This document shows positions 1 through 7,616 of a stretch of 10,316 bases of DNA, in pieces. The stretch lies in assembly GCA_026991065.1 (NCBI GenBank), contig JALXCG010000842.1:1-10316 (forward strand), given 5' to 3'. The translations under genes were made by a program, and so were the position numbers. Under the pieces are notes generated by a model. The model made no database searches, was not told where the DNA came from, and saw only the letters and a program-made list of their open reading frames with translations. Source of the DNA: Gemmatimonadota bacterium. Lineage in GTDB: Bacteria; GCA-2686955. The first letter of the stretch is position 1. The number at the start of each line of letters is the position of its first letter.

Positions 1-169
1 CGATTCGACACTCTTCAACCTGCCCGGCGTGCAGGGCAGCCATCACATTGGTGCTTCGACTGAGCAGGCGCAGGCGGCCGTGGCGGAAGAAGCGGTGCGC
101 GTGGTGAAAGTCTTCCTGGATGAAGGCGCGGTGGCCAACTGCGTAAACCCCGATGTGATAAAAGGCTAG
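1..169 (+). CDS. serA: D-3-phosphoglycerate dehydrogenase, C-terminal end (partial)
   Basis: This is the last 55 codons of a gene whose start lies left of the window; the frame begins at base 2 and ends with TAG at 167-169. The peptide contains GSHHIGASTEQAQ, then an AVAEEAVRVVK helix and a final VANCVNPDV. That is the characteristic end of the NAD-binding domain of SerA-type 2-hydroxyacid dehydrogenases, and the first His pair belongs to the active-site segment of the family. SerA oxidises 3-phosphoglycerate to 3-phosphohydroxypyruvate in the cytoplasm, the first step of serine synthesis. The protein stops just after NCVN, so it is the short form without a C-terminal ACT domain, which suggests it lacks the classic serine feedback site (inference). 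serC follows after 37 bases, so the two are probably co-transcribed and act in succession. Confidence 0.9.
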   Translation, partial: DSTLFNLPGVQGSHHIGASTEQAQAAVAEEAVRVVKVFLDEGAVANCVNPDVIKG

Positions 170-206
170 CTCTTTACACTAGATCAAAGAACAAGGAGAA
201 ATCGCA

Positions 207-1289
207 ATGTCGAAGAGAGCGATTAATTTTAGCGCGGGGCCAGCGGTCCTGCCGTTGCCCGTGTTGGAAGAGGCCCAGCGCGACCTCGTGAATTACAAGG
301 GTACCGGTATGAGCGTAATGGAGATGAGCCATCGCTCACCCGCTTACGATGAGATCCACCAAACGACGATCGCAACGATTCGCACGCTACTGTCGATCAG
401 CGACGATTATGACGTGCTCTTAATGCAAGGCGGGGCCAGCAGTCAGTTCTCATTGATTCCGATGAATCTGATGACGAGTGGCAAGGCCGACTACGTGGAT
501 ACGGGCGCTTGGTCGACCAAGGCGATCAAGGAAGCGCGGCGCGTGGGGTCAGTCAATGTCGCGGGCTCTTCAGAGGCAGACGAATTCAACCGAATTCCGA
601 CACAGGATGAGTTGCAACTCGATCCCACAGCGGACTATGTGCACATCACCACAAACAACACGATCCGCGGCACGGTTTGGAACTACGTTCCAGAGGTCGG
701 GGATGTGCCGCTGGTCGCTGATGCGTCGTCGAATATCATGTCGGAACCGATGGATGTGAATCGATTCGGTCTGATCTACGCCGGTGCGCAGAAGAATCTG
801 GGGCCAGCGGGTGTAACAGTAGTGATTATCCGCAAGGATCTGGTGGCGAAGGGCGACGACGGGATTGGGACGATGTTCCAGTATCGCACCCATGCGGCGA
901 AGAACTCCCTCTACAATACGCCGCCTTGCTGGCCGATCTACATGGTGGGCTTGGTGGCGCGCTGGGTCGCGAGTCAGGGAGGACTGGAGGCGATGCAGCG
1001 GGCGAATCGCGAGAAAGCCAACTTGATCTATGACCTTTTGGATGCGAGTGATTTCTACCGCGGGACCGTGGTCAAGGAGTGTCGCTCTCTGATGAACATC
1101 CCGTTTCGCTTGCCGAGCGAAGAGCTGGAAAAGCGCTTCGTCGCGGAATCGGCGGTGGCGGGCATGACCAATCTGAAGGGGCACCGGTCGGTCGGCGGCA
1201 TTCGCGCTTCGATCTACAATGCGATGCCACGCCAGGGTGTAGAAACGCTGGTTGCGTTTATGAAGGAATTCGAGCGTACTCACGGGTAG
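207..1289 (+). CDS. serC: Phosphoserine aminotransferase
   Basis: A 360-residue protein of the usual full length for SerC, a fold-type I PLP enzyme. It transfers the amino group of glutamate to 3-phosphohydroxypyruvate to give O-phosphoserine, and often also serves pyridoxine synthesis. Recognisable segments are NFSAGPAVLP at the N-terminus, MSHRS near residue 40, QGGASSQF near 75, NNTIRGT near 150 and YAGAQKNLGPAG, in which Lys196 should form the internal aldimine with PLP. The ATG at 207 has an AGGAG ribosome binding site about 8 bases upstream. The gene lies 37 bases behind serA, the preceding enzyme of the pathway, so an operon is likely. A strong inverted repeat follows the stop codon. 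Nothing appears broken or unusual in the coding region. Confidence 0.97.
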   Translation: MSKRAINFSAGPAVLPLPVLEEAQRDLVNYKGTGMSVMEMSHRSPAYDEIHQTTIATIRTLLSISDDYDVLLMQGGASSQFSLIPMNLMTSGKADYVDTGAWSTKAIKEARRVGSVNVAGSSEADEFNRIPTQDELQLDPTADYVHITTNNTIRGTVWNYVPEVGDVPLVADASSNIMSEPMDVNRFGLIYAGAQKNLGPAGVTVVIIRKDLVAKGDDGIGTMFQYRTHAAKNSLYNTPPCWPIYMVGLVARWVASQGGLEAMQRANREKANLIYDLLDASDFYRGTVVKECRSLMNIPFRLPSEELEKRFVAESAVAGMTNLKGHRSVGGIRASIYNAMPRQGVETLVAFMKEFERTHG

Positions 1290-1298
1290 TGCGCGAGC

Positions 1299-1319
1299 GA
1301 CTCCCGCTGCGCGGGAGTC
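1299..1319 (+). terminator. Perfect 9-bp inverted repeat after serC, possible terminator
   Basis: GACTCCCGC (1299-1307) and GCGGGAGTC (1311-1319) are exact reverse complements around a 3-base TGC loop, starting 10 bases after the serC stop codon. This would fold into a very stable RNA hairpin. It is followed only by TTTG-poor sequence (TTTGCG-like context is absent; the bases are TTTG-less TCTTGCG), so there is no proper U-tract. It may be a weak or factor-assisted terminator ending serA-serC, or a 3'-end stabiliser. Confidence 0.45.
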
Positions 1320-1405
1320 TTGCGATCCGGGCCGGCGGCGTGTTGCGACAAGCCGTCGGTCAATTGTTCCCTGTTTGTTATCCTCTTTCAGCGAGTCACA
1401 GTTCC

Positions 1406-2794
1406 ATGAAGATCATTAGCGATCCATCCGCGGCAATCAACGCGGCGCTGATTCCTCCCGGCAGTGTGGTGTATGCATCTGGAAATGCGGCAACGCCGCA
1501 GATGCTTCTGGAACATCTGGCGGCCGAGGAGTCGATCCAGGGGATCGATCTCTACAGTGTGTTGTTACTGGGGGACCGGTTGGCGCCGCTCTTTAGCGAT
1601 GAGTGTTGCCAGCGGATTACGCACCGGGTGATTTTCAATGGCGCGTTGTCGAAGGATGCGGTGAATCGCGGAAGCGCGAAATACCATCCGTTGCACCTGC
1701 GCGAGATTCCCGGATATGTGCGGGCGCCGTCCGGGCCGGATGTAGTGCTGTTGACGGTGAGCGGCCCTGACCCCGGCGGGAACTACAGTCTCGGAACAAC
1801 GGTCGAAGCGGTGTTGGCGGCGATCGAAAGTGCCAGGCAGCGCGGTGGCGTGGTGATCGCCGAGCGAAATCGGCAGATGCCTTTCGTGTTGGGAACGACG
1901 ATTCCGGAGAACTACATCGACTATCTTTTCGAGACCGATTATGCGCTACCTGCGACACCGGTACGACCGCCGGACGAGCGGGCTTCGAAGATCGGCGAGA
2001 TCATAGCCGCGCTCTATGTTCGCGATGGCTCCGGAAGTGAACCCGGCTCGACGCTCCAATATGGAATCGGCGAAGTGCCGGAGGCGGTCACCGACGCGAT
2101 CCTGCGCAAGGGCGTGCGGGATCTGGCGATCCACACGGAACTCTTTGCCGGTGCGATGATGCGGCTGGTGCAGCGGGGGGTGGTGTCGAACCGCTGGAAG
2201 CCGGAACTGCACTGCGCGATTTCGTCGATCTTCTTGGCAGAGGACAAGGCAGGTTACGACTGGCTGCATTTCAACAGTGCGGTGCAGAGCCGGCCATGTG
2301 ACTACACCAATAGTGTGTTTCGTGTAGCGGAACAGCCCAATATGGTGACCATCAATGGTGCATTGGGAGTAGATCTGCATGGCAATATCTGGGCTGATTC
2401 ATTGCAGGCGCGCAAGATCTACAGTGGGGTTGGGGGCCAGGCGGACTTCATTCGCGGTGCCCAGTATTCGCCGGGAGGGGTGGCGATCATTGCTTTGAAG
2501 TCGACCACGGGCAAGGGTGTGTCGAAGATCGTCGACTGTTGCCCTGCGGGGATTACCACGACTGCCATCCCGGCAGACCAGGTAGTGATCGTGACCGAGT
2601 ATGGAGCGTTTGATCCGCGAGGATTGAGTTTGGGAGAGCGGGCGGTGGGGATTGCCCATCTGGCGCACCCGGATCAACGCGATACGTTGCTTAGAGTTGT
2701 GCAGGAGAATCCGGCTTTCCACAAGCCTGATCTCTCGATTCACAGCGGCATTCCCGGGTTTACTCCTTATGAGCGGGCGATCCAGCAACTCTGA
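1406..2794 (+). CDS. Acetyl-CoA hydrolase/transferase family CoA-transferase
   Basis: A 462-residue protein of the acetyl-CoA hydrolase/4-hydroxybutyrate CoA-transferase family, at about the normal length. Such enzymes move CoA between short-chain acyl-CoAs and free acids (acetate, propionate, butyrate, 4-hydroxybutyrate, succinate) through a glutamyl-CoA thioester in the cytoplasm. Visible family marks are [15 protein letters not shown] near residues 17-31, [10 protein letters not shown] near 219-228, [10 protein letters not shown] near 241-250 with Glu245 as the presumed catalytic glutamate, and [12 protein letters not shown] near 341-352. The ATG at 1406 was chosen because it puts the first family motif at the usual distance. 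The frame stays open further upstream into serC, but those codons do not resemble the family. The Shine-Dalgarno sequence is weak. pgi follows after 20 bases, so the two are probably co-transcribed. The substrate cannot be told from sequence. Confidence 0.93.
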   Translation: MKIISDPSAAINAALIPPGSVVYASGNAATPQMLLEHLAAEESIQGIDLYSVLLLGDRLAPLFSDECCQRITHRVIFNGALSKDAVNRGSAKYHPLHLREIPGYVRAPSGPDVVLLTVSGPDPGGNYSLGTTVEAVLAAIESARQRGGVVIAERNRQMPFVLGTTIPENYIDYLFETDYALPATPVRPPDERASKIGEIIAALYVRDGSGSEPGSTLQYGIGEVPEAVTDAILRKGVRDLAIHTELFAGAMMRLVQRGVVSNRWKPELHCAISSIFLAEDKAGYDWLHFNSAVQSRPCDYTNSVFRVAEQPNMVTINGALGVDLHGNIWADSLQARKIYSGVGGQADFIRGAQYSPGGVAIIALKSTTGKGVSKIVDCCPAGITTTAIPADQVVIVTEYGAFDPRGLSLGERAVGIAHLAHPDQRDTLLRVVQENPAFHKPDLSIHSGIPGFTPYERAIQQL

Positions 2795-2814
2795 TTGAGG
2801 GGCGAAAGGAACTC

Positions 2815-4515
2815 ATGGCGACATCATCGCGGAGCCGTTTGCCGGATACACCGGCCTGGAAGGCACTGAAGGAGCACCAGCGGGAGTTGGCTGCGGTGCG
2901 GATGAGCGATCTCTTTGCGGCAGATCCTCGGCGCTTTGAGAGTTTTAGTGTTGAAACGCCCGAGATGCTTTTCGACTATTCCAAGAATCGGGTGACCGCG
3001 AAGACGATGCGATTGCTCGTGGAATTGGCGATGGAGGCGGAGCTTCCGGCCGCAATCGAGGCGATGTTCAGTGGCGAGCGGATCAACTGGACCGAAGATC
3101 GGGCCGTGCTGCACACGGCCTTGAGGAACCCGGCACGGGAGGGTGTGCGGGTCGAAGGTCGGGAGGTGTTGCCCGGGGTCCACGCCGTCCTGGAAAAAAT
3201 GGAGCGCTTTTCGGATCGCGTGAGAAGCGGTGAATGGCGGGGGCAGAGCGGGAAACCGATTCGGACCGTGGTGAATATCGGTATCGGCGGTTCTGATCTG
3301 GGGCCGGCGATGATCGTGGAAGCATTGCGGGGTGAGAGCGGGGCGCGGGCCGGCGCCGACGGCGGGCTGGACGTGCGCTTCGTGAGCAATGTGGATGGTG
3401 GCGACCTGGCGGCCAAGCTCGAGGGGTTGGATCCGGCGGAAACGCTTTTTATCATCGCGTCGAAGACCTTCACTACCTTGGAGACGATGACCAATGCCCG
3501 CTCGGCGCGGGCCTGGTTGGTGGCGGGGCTTGGAGGGAGCGACACAGCAGTGGCCAAGCATTTTGTGGCGGTCTCCACGAATCATGCGAGGGTGCGGGAA
3601 TTCGGCATCGATCCGCAGAATGTGTTTGAGTTCTGGGACTGGGTTGGGGGGCGCTACTCGGCGTGGTCCGCGATCGGCTTGCCCATTGCCCTGGCGATTG
3701 GTTTTGCCAGCTTCAAGGAGCTGCTGGCGGGTGCCTGGGCAATGGATCGCCATTTCCGCGAGACGCCCGCATCGCGCAACATCCCGGTGCTGATGGCGCT
3801 GCTGGGAATCTGGTACAATAACTTCTTCGACTGTGACAGTTACGCTGTTCTTCCCTATCTGCAAGCTTTGCACCGTTTTCCCGCCTATCTGCAGCAAGCG
3901 GATATGGAGAGCAATGGCAAGAGCGTGGACCGTGATGGCCGGCGCGTGAACTATCAAACCGGTCCGGTGGTCTGGGGTGAGCCAGGCACCAATGGTCAGC
4001 ACGCGTTTTTCCAGCTACTGCACCAGGGGAGCAAGCTGATTCCCTGTGACTTCATCGGCGTGGTGAATCCTCCGCGGGTGCTCGGGGATCACCACGAGAA
4101 GTTGATGGCGAACTTCTTTGCTCAACCGGAGGCTCTGATGGCCGGGCGCTCCGAGGTGGAAGTGAGGACTGAGTTGGAGGCGGCGGGTGTGTCAAGGGAG
4201 CGGGCTGAGATGCTGGCACCACACCGGACCTTCGACGGCAATCGCCCGAGCAATTCACTTCTCTTGCGCGCGCTGACACCTCATTCGTTAGGGTTCTTGA
4301 TTGCCGCTTATGAGCATAAGATCTTCACTCAGGGGGTGATCTGGCGAATCAACAGCTTCGATCAGTGGGGTGTGGAACTGGGCAAGGTGTTGGCGCAGAA
4401 GATTCTGGAAGAGGAGTTGGTGCTGCTGCGGGGGGAGGAAGCCGACTTGAATGGGCATGATGGGTCGACCGCTGGCCTGATTCGCTTTTTCGCTGCGCAT
4501 CGGCGGGGCGATTGA
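2815..4515 (+). CDS. pgi: Glucose-6-phosphate isomerase
   Basis: A 566-residue protein, slightly longer than the roughly 550 residues usual for the long bacterial Pgi family. It interconverts glucose-6-phosphate and fructose-6-phosphate in the cytoplasm, joining glycolysis, gluconeogenesis and sugar-nucleotide supply. Motifs in order: [13 protein letters not shown] (residues 154-166), TTLETMTNA (220-228), the signature [16 protein letters not shown] (277-292), DMESNGKS (363-370) with presumed catalytic Glu365, [12 protein letters not shown] (394-405) with His396, and the second signature ending [13 protein letters not shown] (512-524) with Lys524. A glycine/alanine-rich stretch near residues 174-184 looks like a small surface insertion and explains part of the extra length. 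The ATG at 2815 is preceded by AAAGGA at good spacing. The gene lies 20 bases behind the CoA-transferase gene. Confidence 0.98.
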   Translation: MATSSRSRLPDTPAWKALKEHQRELAAVRMSDLFAADPRRFESFSVETPEMLFDYSKNRVTAKTMRLLVELAMEAELPAAIEAMFSGERINWTEDRAVLHTALRNPAREGVRVEGREVLPGVHAVLEKMERFSDRVRSGEWRGQSGKPIRTVVNIGIGGSDLGPAMIVEALRGESGARAGADGGLDVRFVSNVDGGDLAAKLEGLDPAETLFIIASKTFTTLETMTNARSARAWLVAGLGGSDTAVAKHFVAVSTNHARVREFGIDPQNVFEFWDWVGGRYSAWSAIGLPIALAIGFASFKELLAGAWAMDRHFRETPASRNIPVLMALLGIWYNNFFDCDSYAVLPYLQALHRFPAYLQQADMESNGKSVDRDGRRVNYQTGPVVWGEPGTNGQHAFFQLLHQGSKLIPCDFIGVVNPPRVLGDHHEKLMANFFAQPEALMAGRSEVEVRTELEAAGVSRERAEMLAPHRTFDGNRPSNSLLLRALTPHSLGFLIAAYEHKIFTQGVIWRINSFDQWGVELGKVLAQKILEEELVLLRGEEADLNGHDGSTAGLIRFFAAHRRGD

Positions 4516-4518
4516 TGG

Positions 4519-4544
4519 GCTGATTCGGGCAGCAAAGCTTTTTT
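4519..4544 (+). terminator. Weak hairpin plus T-tract after pgi
   Basis: GCTG (4519-4522) can pair with CAGC (4530-4533) around a 7-base loop, followed by AAAGC and a run of six T (4539-4544). The T-run lies a few bases after the pgi stop codon, and the AAAGC just before it can pair with the T-run itself. The stem is short, so this is only a candidate intrinsic terminator for the CoA-transferase-pgi unit. Confidence 0.35.
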
Positions 4545-4991
4545 CGCACAATCCTCACCATGACCGGCCGGCGCGCATAAGATAGGACTCATGGCTACCT
4601 CAACGGTTACTGCTCTTCCTGCCTGCTCCGCCCTTGCGTGTTCCGCGTTCGCCGGTCATGAGGAGTTCGGCAGGCTGATGATTGCGCGAGATCCCAAGGC
4701 GGGAGCCCCGGAGGATCTGGATTCCGCCGGCGGCAGACTGGAGTGGATCCACGACTGCCGGTGGATTCGCATTGCCAATTGGGCGCTTTCGGCGAGGCGA
4801 CTACTTCGCCGACCGGGTTCGCCAGGATCTTTGCTGTCTCAAACGGTGAGCCTTCATCGCCGACATCCGGGTCGTGCTGGCGACGCTGCCCGCAGTGCTG
4901 CACCGGCGAGTAGCACATTGTGCCGCCGGGTGTTGGGTTGGGGCGAGGATAGTGGCGGCCGGAATTGGAGGTGCTTCTGGTGCGCCGGAGA
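4545..4991. other. Gap of about 450 bases with no identifiable intact gene
   Basis: Between pgi and the deacetylase gene no frame gives a protein I recognise. A 144-codon frame opens at ATG 4591 behind AGGACTC, a passable but closely spaced ribosome binding site, and runs to 5025. Its translation turns arginine- and serine-rich after the first half and overlaps the start of the next gene, so it is unlikely to be an intact gene. It could be the front of a broken one. In another plus frame, the stretch from about 4796 to 4915 resembles the tail of a sugar transferase and is listed separately. The promoter of the deacetylase-glycosyltransferase pair probably lies here, but I cannot place convincing -35 and -10 boxes. 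Confidence 0.5.
4796..4918 (+). pseudogene. Possible remnant of a polyprenyl-phosphate sugar transferase C-terminus
   Basis: Read in the frame starting at 4796, the bases give GDYFADRVRQDL, then CCLKR, a TGA stop at 4847-4849, then AFIADIRVVLATLPAVLHRR and VAH. This follows the usual end of bacterial sugar transferases (WcaJ/PglC-like family, which start glycan synthesis on undecaprenyl phosphate). In that pattern an (R)V-x-x-DL-x-Y segment is followed by a Trp-Ser-like pair, then DL(K/R)ILL-x-T-x-PAVL and a final R-G-A. The internal stop sits where a tryptophan is common, so a single TGG to TGA change would explain it. No catalytic part is visible upstream, so this would be a short relic. 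The downstream deacetylase and glycosyltransferase make a former glycan locus plausible. The match is from memory of the family pattern over only about 40 codons and may be chance. Confidence 0.33.
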
Positions 4992-6398
4992 ATGGTGGAT
5001 GCTGTCCAGAGCGAGGGCGAAGTGAGTCAGGCCGAGGCACGCAGAGCGCGGAATCGAAAGCGGATTCGTCAACTCAAGTGGTTGCAGTATTCAGGTATCG
5101 GGACGGTTTGGGCGCTTTTTGTGGCGGCGGCGCTGGTTGGCGTGGGTGTGGATGATATTCCGTGGTGGGTGGCACTGCTCTTGATTGTGGGGGCGACGGT
5201 TCTCCTGGATCGAGTTACGCGGTCGTTGATGGTGCAGACCGGCGTGATCAAAGTCCCGGTCCTGATGTATCACAGTGTGGCTCCTGAGTTCGAACTCATC
5301 CCTGCCCCCGGACTTTCCGTTCGACCAGAGGTGTTTGCTGCTCATCTGCGACTCTTTGAAGAAGATGGCTACACCACGCATACGCTCTCAGAGGTGCGGG
5401 CCCATTTAACTGGTGAAGCGCCGCTTCAGGGAAAGCCGCTGGTCATCACTTTTGATGACGGATACCTAGACAACTACCTCTATGCCTTCCCCATTCTTAA
5501 GAAGTACGGAGCCAAAGCGACGATCTTTGTCGCGGCGGATTTTGTGGAAGACATTCAAGCGGTTCGGGATCTGGACCAGGATGCTTCCCTGGCCACCGGA
5601 GCGTACCTCGGATGGGGCGAGATTCGTGAGATGGTGGAGTCCGGACTGATTGAGATCGAGTCGCACGCCGCTTCGCACGACATGCTGCCGCGAGCCGACC
5701 GGATTGTTGACTACTTCCGTCCCGGCCTCCGCAACCCCTGGTTGACCTGGCGGGCATTTCCTCATGAGAAACCGCGCTGGTTCTTGCGCCGCCCCGAAGA
5801 CGTTGGTTTCGGCAGGCCGATCTATGAATGTGGTTCAGCGCTTGAAGGTCCCTGCTTTCGCCCGGATCCCGAAATTGAGCAGCGTTTGATGGAGCATGTA
5901 GCAGCAGGCGGGGGGCGGTCCTTCTTTCGAACCATCGGCTGGCGTGACGAGTTGGACCGGGTGGTCATGGAGTACCGCGCGGAGCATGGCGGGAAGACCG
6001 GTAGGTTCGAGACGCAAGAGGAGTGGCGGGATCGGGTGCGCGAGGAATTGGTTGGCAGTCGCGTTCGGCTCTCCCGTGGCATCGGCCGGGAGGTCAGGTT
6101 TCTTGCGTGGCCACATGACTGCTTCAATGAGCGATTGCAGGCGATTGCGGTGGACGAGGCCGGCTATGCGGCTACGACGAGTGGCTTGCACCAGAATGAA
6201 CCCGGTGATGATGCCCACGGCATCAGCCGGATCCCGGCCGGAGAGGGGTTGCTCGGGCGGCGTTGGCAGCGCGGAGATCTCTGGCTGCTGCGAGCGCATC
6301 TGGCACTTTTTCGTGGGAACTACCTCTACTATTTGCCGGCGTTTCTCGCGAGTCGCGTTCGCGCCTTGGTGCTTCGCTTGGCTCCACCGCGTTCCTAG
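4992..6398 (+). CDS. Membrane-anchored polysaccharide deacetylase (NodB-type)
   Basis: A protein of about 468 residues with a carbohydrate esterase 4/NodB deacetylase domain, which removes N-acetyl (or similar acyl) groups from amino sugars with a metal. A basic N-terminus (RRARNRKRIRQLKW) is followed by two hydrophobic segments (about residues 32-53 and 57-72). The catalytic domain then shows MYHSV (92-96), TFDDGY (153-158) with Asp155 as likely base and Asp156 as metal ligand, and SHAASH (224-229) with His225 and His229 as metal ligands. FLAWPHD near 370-376 appears to be the later barrel motif. About 140 residues separate the His box from it, unusually many. The start is uncertain: TTG 4965, ATG 4992 and GTG 5022 are all in frame. 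GTG 5022 has the best-placed ribosome site (GAGGG at 5013-5017). The stop is two bases before the glycosyltransferase start, implying coupled translation. The exact substrate is unknown. Confidence 0.9.
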   Translation: MVDAVQSEGEVSQAEARRARNRKRIRQLKWLQYSGIGTVWALFVAAALVGVGVDDIPWWVALLLIVGATVLLDRVTRSLMVQTGVIKVPVLMYHSVAPEFELIPAPGLSVRPEVFAAHLRLFEEDGYTTHTLSEVRAHLTGEAPLQGKPLVITFDDGYLDNYLYAFPILKKYGAKATIFVAADFVEDIQAVRDLDQDASLATGAYLGWGEIREMVESGLIEIESHAASHDMLPRADRIVDYFRPGLRNPWLTWRAFPHEKPRWFLRRPEDVGFGRPIYECGSALEGPCFRPDPEIEQRLMEHVAAGGGRSFFRTIGWRDELDRVVMEYRAEHGGKTGRFETQEEWRDRVREELVGSRVRLSRGIGREVRFLAWPHDCFNERLQAIAVDEAGYAATTSGLHQNEPGDDAHGISRIPAGEGLLGRRWQRGDLWLLRAHLALFRGNYLYYLPAFLASRVRALVLRLAPPRS

Positions 6399-6400
6399 CG

Positions 6401-7591
6401 ATGCGAATCTTGATGGTGCTGGAGCGCCTGGATTCGATGGACGGACGTGGGCGTGTCGTCATCGAGTTGGCGCGACAGCTTTGCGGCTGCGGAGATGAAG
6501 TCGAGGTCGTGTGCTCCGAAGCGACCGTTGCGGATTTGCCGTTGACCCAGGTGCATCGGGTTTGGACCCCGGTTTGGTTGCCATGGTCGTTGCGTACGCT
6601 GTGGTTCGCGGTTCTGTCCGCTTGGGTCGTGGGGCGCCGTCGCCAGGCGGTGGACTTGGTTCATGCTCACGCGGCAACACTGGCGGAGGTGGACGTGGTC
6701 ACCTGCCATGGACTGCACAGAGCTGGAATCGGAGTGGCGGAGCAGATGCCGAATCCGGCGGCGTGGGGGATGCGACCGAGCGACTTGCGACGCTTGCGGT
6801 GGCTGCTGCCGATTCTTGAAGCGCCGCTGAGGCGTTCGCGGGCAAAGGTGATTGCGCTGACTCGAAATATGGCGGTGGAACTGCAGCGTGAGTGTGGCGT
6901 GGCGAAAGACCGGCTGGCGGTCATTGCAAATGGTGTAGACGAGTCACGCTTTGCGTCGATCAGAGCGGCGCGCGAGCAGCGCCTGAAGCGGAGGGAGCAA
7001 GACCGAGGTGCCGAGGCTGTCGGCCCAGCCAGGAGTCAGCCGGCGGTGCAGTTGCTTTTCGTTGGCCACGATTTCAAGCGCAAAGGGCTGGCTGTAGCTT
7101 TGGACCTGCTCGCCCAATGGCCGCAAGCAGAGCTGACGGTCGTGGGCGGAGATCCCAATGATTCTCGCATTACCCCAAGGATGGAGGCGCGGGCCGCTGC
7201 GTTGGGGGTGAGGTCGCGAGTTCGCTTTCTTGGTCCCTGCGACACCATGGAGCGAGTTTATGCAGCAGCGGATCTCTTGCTCGCTCCAAGCGCCTATGAG
7301 GGGTTCTGTCTGGCGGTGCTGGAGGCACTCGCTTGTGGGATTCCCGTGGTGGGATCTCCGGCCGCACTCCCGGAGGAGTTGGGGGAGGATGGCCCCGCAT
7401 TGCGGCGGATTGCATGCCAATCGCCGATTGCGGAGTGGGGGCAGTGCGCGCGGGAGCTTGCGCGTGGCGCGCCGGCAGAGGTTTGGAATCATGCGCGATG
7501 GGTCATCGCGCGCCTGAGCTGGGAACGCTGCGCCAGCGAAACGCGCCGGCTGTACCTTCGGAGCAGGGGCGGATGCGGGACGACGACGTGA
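6401..7591 (+). CDS. Glycosyltransferase family 4 (GT-B fold)
   Basis: A 396-residue retaining glycosyltransferase of the GT4 type, which transfers a sugar from a nucleotide-sugar donor to a growing glycan or lipid acceptor at the cytoplasmic membrane face. The N-terminal Rossmann half starts MRILMVLERLD and includes VDLVHAH (84-90) and TCHGLHR (101-107). VIANGVDESRF (174-184) marks the end of the acceptor half. The donor half begins with LLFVGHDFKRKGL (218-230), whose basic residues fit the phosphate-binding position. It contains the EX7E motif EGFCLAVLE (Glu300, Glu308) followed by ALACGIPVVGSP. A charged linker (about 187-213) joins the halves. The ATG follows the deacetylase stop by two bases and has no good ribosome site of its own, so translation is probably coupled. 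The two proteins likely act on the same glycan. Donor and acceptor sugars cannot be inferred. Confidence 0.93.
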   Translation: MRILMVLERLDSMDGRGRVVIELARQLCGCGDEVEVVCSEATVADLPLTQVHRVWTPVWLPWSLRTLWFAVLSAWVVGRRRQAVDLVHAHAATLAEVDVVTCHGLHRAGIGVAEQMPNPAAWGMRPSDLRRLRWLLPILEAPLRRSRAKVIALTRNMAVELQRECGVAKDRLAVIANGVDESRFASIRAAREQRLKRREQDRGAEAVGPARSQPAVQLLFVGHDFKRKGLAVALDLLAQWPQAELTVVGGDPNDSRITPRMEARAAALGVRSRVRFLGPCDTMERVYAAADLLLAPSAYEGFCLAVLEALACGIPVVGSPAALPEELGEDGPALRRIACQSPIAEWGQCARELARGAPAEVWNHARWVIARLSWERCASETRRLYLRSRGGCGTTT

Positions 7592-7616
7592 AGATCATGT
7601 GCGACAGGCACTCAGC

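Noticed and set aside
1079-1405. Extension of the CoA-transferase frame upstream into serC, starting at ATG 1079.
   Set aside because: It overlaps serC by over 200 bases, the added residues do not resemble the family, and the ATG at 1406 gives the normal N-terminus and length.
2824-4002. A 392-codon minus-strand frame opposite pgi.
   Set aside because: It is antisense to a clearly real gene, rich in His, Arg and Pro, without any recognisable domain. It is a by-product of G/C third-position bias.
4578-4583. TAAGAT as a -10 promoter box before ATG 4591.
   Set aside because: It is too close to the ATG to leave room for a leader with a ribosome site, and no -35 box lies at the right distance.
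7592-7616. GTGC/GCAC repeat (7599-7611) as a bidirectional terminator between the converging glycosyltransferase and MBL genes.
   Set aside because: The stem is only four base pairs and there is no T-run on either side.
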